A program made the position numbers and the translations under genes. This document shows positions 16,552-25,000 of a DNA stretch of 33,291 nt, piece by piece (the stretch's first letter is position 1; each line of letters starts with the position of its first letter). The DNA comes from Methanolacinia paynteri. Its GTDB lineage: Archaea > Halobacteriota > Methanomicrobia > Methanomicrobiales > Methanomicrobiaceae. Where the stretch lies: assembly GCF_000784355.1 (NCBI RefSeq), contig NZ_KN360933.1, positions 2,786 to 36,076 of the forward strand. The letters run 5' to 3'. Below the pieces are notes generated by a model. It saw only the letters and a program-made list of their open reading frames with translations. It did no database searches and was not told the DNA's origin.

Positions 16552-17370
16552 ATGGCCGGGCGTCGCAGTAAATTCAGGTGGGGGATCTCGTATATCCCCG
16601 GCGAATCATTCGTTCACTCACTTGATCCCAGGACGAAACTTTTCGCCCTGGTCATAGTCAGCATCGGTTCTCTTCTCTCCGGCAATCCTCTTATTATCGG
16701 GATCTTCCTGGCAACCGTTCTCTGTTTTGCCGCCGCGTCGGGGATCTTCAGGGAATGGATGCATTCGATGAGGATTCTCGTCCCGATACTGGTTATCACG
16801 ATCCTCGCCGACTTGTTCTTTTCAAGCTCGAAATATTCCTACGGAACTATATTTTATTCGGGAGATTTCTGGATCCTGCATGCCGAATTATCATACGGGT
16901 CGGTGATATTCGCTATTTCGATGGTTCTGCGGATTATAACGATAGGCGGCTTTTCATTCCTGTTCATCATGACCACCCCTTACAACACGTTCATCAAGAG
17001 TCTCAGCCTCTCGGGAGTGCCGAAGACGTTCACCTTCTCCCTCGGGTATGCATTGAAATCGATTAATTCCCTGTCGCACGATGCGTCCGAGATCATCGCG
17101 GCACAGAGATCGAGGGGCCTTGTATTCAGCAGAGAGCTCTTATTCAGGGAGCCTGTGCGGATTCTTTCGATCTTCGTCCCGATGGTGGTGACCGTGATGA
17201 ACAGGGCCGACCAGGTCTCTGACGCCATGCAGTGCAGGGGCTACGGCCTGAATAAAAAACCGACGATGTACATGCCTCCCGTGATGAAAAAAAAGGATTA
17301 TATTTTATTGTCTGCTGTAGTCGTCGTTTTGGCGATCAGTATCTTGATCGGATCTTTTTTTGTTTTGTGA
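16552..17370 (+). CDS. ecfT: ECF transporter transmembrane (T) component
   Basis: Membrane scaffold that couples the ATPases to the S component. About five or six hydrophobic helices flank a long cytoplasmic coupling region with the paired Ala-Arg-Gly-type motifs, here AQRSRG (184-189) and AMQCRG (225-230). HSLDPRTKL near the N-terminus is a family hallmark. AGGTGG lies 4 bases before the ATG. The last codons run through a T-rich stretch (GATCTTTTTTTGTTTTGTGA at 17351-17370) that could also serve as a U-rich terminator of the operon. Confidence 0.93.
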   Translation: MAGRRSKFRWGISYIPGESFVHSLDPRTKLFALVIVSIGSLLSGNPLIIGIFLATVLCFAAASGIFREWMHSMRILVPILVITILADLFFSSSKYSYGTIFYSGDFWILHAELSYGSVIFAISMVLRIITIGGFSFLFIMTTPYNTFIKSLSLSGVPKTFTFSLGYALKSINSLSHDASEIIAAQRSRGLVFSRELLFREPVRILSIFVPMVVTVMNRADQVSDAMQCRGYGLNKKPTMYMPPVMKKKDYILLSAVVVVLAISILIGSFFVL

Positions 17371-17467
17371 TTGGAGTTCTATACTTTCCATAGGCAATCA
17401 TTGTACAAATTCGTTACTTTCCTGTTATTATGCAAGAGATAACCTGAATTCACCTTGGATTTAGAAA

Positions 17468-17690
17468 GGGCATAAGCCCCTTCGGGGCAGCCCGGGCGCT
17501 AAGTTTCTTCGAAACTTGCGCATTGCGATAACCCGGCCTGGACACTACCCTCCGGGTAGTCTCGGCCGGGAAAAATAAAAATGAAGTTCTCTCGGAGCGG
17601 GAGGGATGCTTGTCCATCCCGACTGCGACCTATCGCAAAGAGGGGGAGGATTACAGGGAGGGGGAATCCTCCCCCTCTCTGTAGACTTGC
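17468..17690. other. Candidate structured RNA or palindromic repeat element
   Basis: A G/C-rich island in A/T-rich surroundings with nested perfect palindromes. GCCCC-TTC-GGGGC is at 17476-17488. GCGC-T-AAGTTTC-TTC-GAAACTT-GCGC is at 17496-17521. CCCGGCC (17532-17538) pairs with GGCCGGG (17564-17570) around an inner ACTACCC-TCC-GGGTAGT (17544-17560). GGGATG-CTTGTC-CATCCC is at 17603-17620. TTGCGATA (17523-17530) pairs with TATCGCAA (17631-17638), enclosing the two preceding hairpins as a multibranch. A 14-base stem closes the 3' end (17639-17652 with 17665-17678). No reading frame explains it. It could be a non-coding RNA on either strand, the 3' UTR of the ECF operon, or a dispersed palindromic repeat; the strand is undecided. 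Confidence 0.5.
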
Positions 17691-18057
17691 TGGAGTTGTC
17701 CAATTTCATCAAATGATACAGTAAAACTTAAATAATCCCTTAAAACGTCAAAATCCGGTGATTTTAGCATCCACACAGAAGCCTCAGAATCCACGATCTT
17801 TCCTTTAGTCGATATATCCATCGTCTGAAAAAAGAGAACATTCTCGTGCCGTTATATCGATGCGATCCTGCGTTTAAATGCCTTAAATCGGCCGCATTAT
17901 GGCTTGTTTTTGAACAGATTCTAAACACGGCAAAAAAGACAGAAATAAGCCCAAATTGAGGGTTTTCAGGCACCACACGCACCTTGGAAATGGGATTAGT
18001 CACCCTAAGATCAAACCTATGGCTTTTCCAAAAAACCGACTAAAAGAGTAAAAAAAA
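17691..18057. other. Gene-poor stretch after the palindromic block
   Basis: About 370 bases with no gene I can support. A minus-strand frame of 79 codons (17764-18003) has no ribosome site, no recognisable domain and unusual composition, and I do not accept it. Homopolymer runs (AAAAAA at several points) are the only other feature. Confidence 0.4.
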
Positions 18058-18382
18058 TTATTTTTTGTCGTTCTTCCTGCATCGCCGGTTCACAACCGCG
18101 ATTGTGCAGAGAAGTCCGAATGCGATAAAGACGATCATGTTGCCGAAGAGAGGCGTCGCCTTTGCGGTTGCTGCAGTTGTAGCAGTTGCTACATTCTTTT
18201 CCGCTTCTGCAAGAGTCGGCTGTTCGGTCACTTCAGACTTAAGAGATGAGGACTTCACCTGATCGAGATCGGGCACAGCGACTATCGCAAGGTGGCCAAG
18301 TGATGCGGAATCTGCATAGTAATAGCAGACTCCGTTCTTCTCAGAATCGAAGACTGTCGAGAGCTTCGTCCATTCGTTATCA
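18058..18382 (-). pseudogene. Truncated duplicate of the giant surface-protein gene's 3' end
   Basis: The minus strand encodes the tail DNEWTKLSTVFDSEKNGVCY, then the SLGHLAIVAVPDLDQV segment, a diverged Ser/Thr/Ala linker, and ATPLFGNMIVFIAFGLL with a basic end. This is the C-terminus of the 2255-aa protein whose stop is at 19022. The offset is 955 bases over most of the copy and 958 at its 3' end. A stretch of more than 80 bases (about 18257-18340) looks identical. The matching frame runs into a TAA a few codons upstream of the breakpoint near 18382 and has no start codon of its own with a ribosome site. I read it as a remnant of a second paralogue or of a tail duplication. Confidence 0.8.
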
Positions 18383-18463
18383 CTGCAAAGGTGGAAATTT
18401 TAATAAAAGGGGCAATTACCCGTTCCGGGTCTGCCGGCTTTCGAAGGAATTATTGGAGGTTGT

Positions 18464-18622
18464 ATGAGTTTTGAGGTTGAGGACAGGGGGAGTCCTCTTT
18501 TGGTGGGGGATTTTAGAGTATTATTAAGTTTTTTCTTTCTTTCCGGTCGTCTCCTTTATTGGTTCTTTTCTTTATTGGTGGTGTCATGGGACGGAAGTCT
18601 GGGTGCTCCCTCAACACTCTGA
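18464..18622 (+). CDS. Possible 52-aa hydrophobic small protein
   Basis: An ATG at 18464 stands 4 bases after GGAGG and opens 52 codons to TGA at 18620-18622. The product begins MSFEVEDRGSPLLVG, then has a hydrophobic Leu/Phe-rich stretch (LLSFFFLSGRLLYWFFSLL) that could be one membrane helix. A 6-base hairpin, GAGGAC (18479-18484) with GTCCTC (18492-18497), lies inside it. No homologue is recognised and the codon use is T-rich, so it may be chance in this gene-poor stretch. Confidence 0.25.
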   Translation: MSFEVEDRGSPLLVGDFRVLLSFFFLSGRLLYWFFSLLVVSWDGSLGAPSTL

Positions 18623-18744
18623 TCGATAGATTGTCTGTAGCGGCATATAAATGAAGAAAATAACGGGAATTATTTCATTTAACCCGCGGGTTACATGATT
18701 GAATAGAATCTGTTCCGGAATGACTTTTCCTGAGAGGCATCCGG

Positions 18745-18797
18745 ACTTATAGTATACTATAACAAAAATTGCAAAAAACTTACAGTATACTATAAGT
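18745..18797. promoter_or_regulatory. Pair of palindromic operator-like sites
   Basis: ACTTATAGTATACTATAA at 18745-18762 contains the perfect 16-base palindrome TTATAGTATACTATAA. ACTTACAGTATACTATAAGT at 18778-18797 is a 20-base palindrome with one mismatched pair. The two share 17 of 18 bases and their centres are 33 bases apart, near three helical turns, with A-rich spacer between. This looks like a dimeric repressor's double site, yet no convincing gene starts next to it. The surrounding bases 18623-18744 and 18798-18967 hold nothing else I can name apart from the palindrome AACCCGCGGGTT at about 18680-18691. Confidence 0.45.
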
Positions 18798-18967
18798 TTA
18801 TTATGACGGCGTCAGTATCCGGGTAGTTCCGATAACTGCATTCCTGCTCGATCTTTCAAAACATTTTTAGTTCCGGAGGATCTGCTTTTCCTATCCTGGA
18901 ACTCTCCATCACATCGTGACAGGCGGGCATCTCCTCCTGCTCCTGAATTTTCTTTGCCATTTCTAAT

Positions 18968-19018
18968 TTCCCGGAGAGTTGGCCGGGAGACGGTTCAAAA
19001 AAAGAGTTATGGAAAAAA
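18968..19018 (-). terminator. U-rich terminator region after the giant gene
   Basis: On the minus strand, just past the stop at 19022, come a run of six T (19018-19013) and a run of seven T (19003-18997), followed by a short hairpin TCCCGG/CCGGGA (18969-18974 and 18983-18988). Archaeal termination favours U-tracts, so the two runs are the likely signal. Confidence 0.4.
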
Positions 19019-19021
19019 TGA

Positions 19022-22000
19022 TTATTCGTTCTTCCTGCACCTGCGGTTCACAACCGCGATTGTACAGAGAAGTCCGAATGCGACAAAGACGATCATGTTG
19101 CCGAAGAGAGGCGTCGCCTTTGCGGTTGTTGAAGGTGTTGCAGCCGATGTGTTCCCTTCCGTTCCCACAGAGGTCGGCTGTTCGGTCACCGGCTCTGTAG
19201 TTGTTGAGCTAACCTGATCGAGATCGGGCACAGCGACTATCGCAAGGTGGCCAAGTGATGCGGAATCTGCATAGTAATAGCAGACTCCGTTCTTCTCCAA
19301 GTCGAAGACTGTCGAGAGCTTCGTCCATTCGTCCTTATCCTCATCGTAGTAATACAGCGAGAGGAGATCCGGCGAGGAAAGCCTGCTGTCCACCCAGTCC
19401 GAGAGGACACTGAACCTTATCGTGGATTTGCTCACGTTTTCGGCGGGTGTGTCATATAAGAACGCGGCTATATACTCGTACACGTCGCCTTCCGGAGCTT
19501 CGGCACCCTCTGGCATAATACCGGCTTCAACCGTGACGAACAACTTCGGGATATTGGTCTTTGCATAGACATCCATCTCGTAGATGCTCGTTTCATCGAA
19601 ATGAAGTGTCGCCATATCTCCGGCCTTCAGGTTCTCCGCACTGTCGATTCCGATCGCAGATGTACCTCCGCCCGATGCCGGGACATATGCCGGGGAGGCA
19701 GGCGGCTTCTCTGTCGTCGCAGCAAGTCCGAACATCGACAGACCGTTCGGAGAGTATCCTTCAAAGGTCATTATTCCGCTGCTCGTTCCGATGTGTGTCG
19801 TATCGAGAACCTCTTTCTTTCCGTCCTCGGCTATACGGATGATCTTTATAGATTCTACTCCGCCGTTGGCTTCTACCCACGACTCGGGTACTGACATCGT
19901 GATCCTTGCCTCTTTGATCTCCTGTCCGTTCGTAAGATTGCTCTTTACGATATTCATCGTGTATGCAACATTATCGACGTTCAGGCCGCTAGAACTTGCG
20001 GCTATCTGGAAGGCGGTTCCGTTTCCTGAGTTGCCCTTTTCGATGGTTACTTCAAGACCGGAATCTTCCGGCAGATCGTTTAATTCAAGGTTCACAGAGC
20101 CGCTGACGTTTCCGAGCTCGTCAAGGACTGCCTCGACAGGATCGGTTTCAAGCTCGATTCCGGCCACATCAGAAACGAGGCTGTCGCCGTCTGTCTTCGG
20201 CGTCCTGTCGGATTTAATCGTTATCGTGTAACTGCCTGAATCGATTACTATGTTGGTTCCGTTAACCTGGACTTCGGACTGGTTAACCGTATACTGTTTG
20301 CTACCGCTGCTGCTGTTAGTGAGCGTACCGTTGTTCTTTATCGATACATCCTTTGTAAGCTTCTGAACACCCTTGACGGTGATGTAATTCTTCCTCGCCG
20401 AACTGGAGTCGCCCTTTTCGTTTTTGGTAGTCAGGGTGACAGAGTAGTTGCCCACGTTTTCGAAAGTATATGCCGGGCTCTGCTCTTTGCTGTCTATCTT
20501 TCCGTCACTGTCGAAGTCCCACGCCCATTCGGTCGGGTAGTTCGAGGACGCATCTGTGAACTGTACCTTCAGGGGGTATTCTCCGTTAGTATTGCTTTTG
20601 GCGGCGACGAAGTGGGAGACCGGTGCGGATGTTTCGGTAACGAGTGTAACATTGTCGAGGTAGGCATAAATGCTTTCACCACCGCTATAATACCTGAATT
20701 TTACAGTGTGTACTCCGGAATACTCTGATACATCAGCAGTATAATATGTCCATTCTTCAGGGTTAGAATCCGGGAAGGTCTGAACAGCTGTGTCATCTAT
20801 GTAGAATTCGAATTGGTCTAACAAAACGACCCGTGGGGTTATATAACCCCAGAACGATATCTCCGAGACTCCGGTCAGGTCGACAGACTGTTCGACGTAA
20901 CCATTCTTTTTACATATGTACGCGGAGAAACTGCCATCCTGAACAACATCAGTAGAGATTACGGCTCTATCTGCATCTAATTCCCATCCGCTCAGGTCGC
21001 CGGTCTCAAAACCGGAGTTGGCCATCCTGTCAGCGGAAGAGTTTCCGGTAACTACGATATATTCCTCTTCCGTATGGGTTGTGTTTCCTCCGTCGTTACC
21101 CACACTCAGGCTGACCGTGTAAAGGCCCGGGGCATACCAGTGAGTCGGGTTCTGTTCGGTTGAGGTCGTGCCGTCACCGAAGTCCCAATACCAGTTTACA
21201 GGAGAATTTGTCGAAGTATCCGTGAAGTTTACCTCAAGAGGTGATACGCCGGATGTCACATTCGCAGTGAAAGACGGTTCCGGAAGGGTCCCTGATATCT
21301 GTTTGATCTTTATGCTCTTCGTATCGCTGCCGAGGTAATTTACGACCGTCAGGTTTACAGTATAGACTCCCGGCTTGGTATAGGTATGCTCGGAGTTCTG
21401 TTCGGTCGAGTTCGTACCGTCCCCGAAGTCCCAGTACCATGAGTACGGCGCCCCGGAGGAGGTGTCGTTGAACTGCACAGTTTCGAGAACTGTTCCTCTC
21501 AGGGTGCTTGCGTCAAACCCGGCGACAGGCGGTTCGGTAACTCCGACGACCTCGTATTCACTGCCACTGGATGACATGATGATCCCGGTCCCGTGGCTCG
21601 ATGCACTGTACCAGCCATACGCATTGAAGACTGCAAATGTCGTCAGGTTACTGAATTCATATTCAACTTTAATGTAACCATCGGGTATAGTCTGCGTGAC
21701 ACCGAGATCCAGGTCGATGAACATCAACTCGAATGTATTCGACGTGTCGTTCATATCCTGCCCGACGAATACCGGATAATCGCTGATACGATGCGGTCTC
21801 CAAGTCTGCGGACCGTAGATGAAGTCATCCCTTGTAAAGGTCTGGTTCACTGCTCCTTCGACATACTTGAGCGGTCCGATCGTATTGTTATTTTTGATAC
21901 CGGGGATTGGCGCTTCGAAATCGTAGCCGCTTGAGCGGATGTGTACGCTGAAGTCATCAGGGATCGTTCCGTTTACCGCAAGGAGCAGTACCCCGTCATG

Positions 22001-25000
22001 CATGTTTGGCTGACCGCCGGTATGCGTTATCCAGAATTCGCCTGAAGCGTTGCTTGACTTCGTAAGCTGACCATATGAATCGGAAGGATCGTTTGTTATG
22101 TGAAGTGCGTTAACTCCTCCCGAAGACTTGCCACTGAGCATGAAGTACGTGTTGTTTACGAATGTATACGTAGCTTCAAGAGTAATTCCATCCTCAACAT
22201 TGTATTTTACACCCTCGTCATTTGCGACATACAGGTTAAGGCATTGATCCACCGGGAGCGGTTTTGCATTCGTATAACTAGACTCGATGTAATCAGTCTT
22301 TGTAATCTTATCGCTGCCTGCATCATTAGATGCTTTCAGAGTAATGGTATAATTACCAATTTTAGTGTAGGTATGCACAGGATTCTGTTCGGTGGAGCTA
22401 GTACCGTCACCGAAGTCCCACTCCCATGAAGTCGGCTCAAATTCCGATTCATCGGTGAACTGAACTGTGGGATACCTGCCGTACGTCCTGTCGGCGGTGA
22501 AGTTCACTACCGGGGTGAGCATATCCCTTACCACGATCGGGCTGGTGGTCACATTGCTGCCGGCATCATTCATTACTTTCAGGGACACGGAATAATTCCC
22601 TTCAGATTCAAACGTATAAACAGGATTCTGCTCGGTCGAAGTGTTCCCTTCACCGAAGTCCCAGTACCAGCTTGTGATATTATAGCCCGTCGAGTTGTCG
22701 GTAAAGGCCACTGAAAGCGGGGGCATACCGGTCGTCTTGTTCGCCTCGAACACGGCGACCGGCTGATCCTGTTTTCCGACTGTTATATCCTTCGTGATGT
22801 TGCTGTAACCACCGTAGTTTGTCACGGTCAGGGTGACGTTGTAGATTCCATAGACATCATAGGTATGAGTCGTGTTCTGGTCGGTCGAGTTCGTACCGTC
22901 GCCGAAGTCCCACTCCCACGAGAGGAACGGAGAATTCTCGGAGAGATCGGTGAAGTTCACATTAAGCGGAGCCTGGCCCATTGTAACGGAAGAACTGAAA
23001 TTGACTAAGGGAATCGGCTGAGCGCTTATACTGATGGTATCACTAAAGGTATCACTGCCTGCCGGATTTTTTACAGTCAGTTTTACGTTATAAGTTCCTG
23101 CCGAGAGATACGTGTGAGTCGGGTTCTGCAATGTCGAGGTATTGTCGTCACCGAGGTCACCGAAGTCCCACAGCCATTCTGTCGGGCTATTCGACGAGTT
23201 ATCGGTGAAGTTGACGGTCAACGGAACCTCGCCGGATGTTACATTGGCAGTGAAGTTAGCCTTCGGTGGATTGAAGGCATTAATGTATCCCTCTCTTTTT
23301 ATGCTGAATGTCTCGTCACTGTCATGGTCTTTTATCGTAAGGTTTACGGTATATGTTCCATCGGACGAGTAAGTATGCAATGGATTCTGTTCACCCGAAG
23401 TCTCGCCGTCGCCGAAATCCCACTTCCATGATTCTACATTCCTGCCGGAAGTGCCGTTGAACTGCACGGACAGCGGACTTGATCCGGAAGTCTTGTCTGA
23501 AGTAAAATCAATGACTCTTTCGATTGCATATAAATATCCTGTGGTATAGGAAGCGACATAAAGTGTTCCGTCTGAACCAATTGTAGGACTACTATACAAG
23601 TTTGAATTTATTTGGTAAGTCCAGATATTACTTCCATCATCAGGATTTATAGCATGGACATGTCCTATTGAGGAGGAAGAATAGCTACATAAATATATTA
23701 TACCATCGGCACCGAGAACCGGTGTAGAATATACAGAATCAATATCGGTTTTTTCCCATTTGATCTCTCCATTATCCGGGTCAAGTGCCAACATTTTCTT
23801 GGAGTTATATGAAGCCAGATAGATAGTACCGTCCGATCCTATGACAGGAGAACTATATTTTATACGCATCCCAATATTTTTCTCCCATTTCAGAGTACCA
23901 TTGGGGTTAAGTGCATAAATCAGCTGATTATCCCATATGCCATACGGAGCGAAATAAATAATACCGTCCGATCCTACTGAAGGACTTGACACCAGAGTCG
24001 CTCCCAAAGCAGTATACGTCCAATTAACTGAACCATCATCAGGATTCAGTGCATAAAACGTCTGTTCTGTAGAATCAGAACTACTATCACTATTCGCTCC
24101 AATATAGATGTTTCCGTCGATGCCGATTGAAGGAGTGCCATAGATCATACCATTTGTTTCAACGGACCATTTTAAAGTCCCATCAGGATTCAGTGCATAG
24201 ACATTTCTATCTTTGCTCCCGAAATAGATCGTCCCGTCAGAACCAATAACAGCAGATCCGAAAACATCCCCCACCGTGGAATAGCTCCATTTTTCAGTCA
24301 TATCGGATGAATTAACCGCATAGAATTTGTCGTCATAGCTTCCGAAGTATATGGTCCCGTCAGAGCTGATGGCGGGTGTACCAGTTATTTCTCCACCTGT
24401 TTGAAAATTTTCAGATTTCAGGGTTCCATCAGAGTTTATCGCATGAAGTGAATAATCACCATCTCCCCCTACATATATAGTTCCGTCATTACCTATAACA
24501 GGAGATGAATATTTGAGCTTAGTTCCAAGAGAGAGACTCCATTTCTCTACTACAACATCCTCTACAAGAGCCTGAGGTCCGTTATATGGAGACTGACCTG
24601 TGTGTCTTGAGTCATGACCCCACTCAGGAAACGCCGAATCGGCAAGAAGAGAACCAGGTGATGCAGTGACCGTAATATAACCGGAAACTACAGTAGAGTT
24701 GCTGATTCCGCCTGAATTCGTTGCGGTCAGGTTTACCGAGTATGTTCCGGCACCGCTGTAGGTATGGGTTGCATTTTGTTCTGTTGAAAAAGAACCGTCA
24801 CCAAACTCCCATAACCATGATGTCGGTGAGCCGGACGAAGTATCGTTGAACTGAACCGATAAAGGAGCATCACCGCTTGTCACATTTGACGTAAAAGATG
24901 CCACAGGAGGTTCAATAGATACCGAAGTCTGATTTAGAATCTTCAGTTCGCCGTCTGTACCGATGTTGGTCCAGGATATACCTGGTTCCGGATTGTCCTT

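Noticed and set aside
17468-17690. tRNA, rRNA or CRISPR origin of the palindromic block
   Set aside because: No T-loop consensus, no 16S/23S-like core, and no regular repeat-spacer pattern; the stems all differ in sequence.
17764-18003. Minus-strand frame of 79 codons
   Set aside because: No ribosome site, no domain, and odd composition rich in Arg, Cys and Trp at the end.
18388-19021. Insertion-sequence remnant between the two tail copies
   Set aside because: I found no transposase-like frame, no terminal inverted repeats and no target-site duplication around it.
20400-24900. Recurrent near-identical segments suggesting DNA repeats
   Set aside because: They are explained by the conserved PKD core WDFGDGT and propeller repeats in the protein, not by a separate repeat element.
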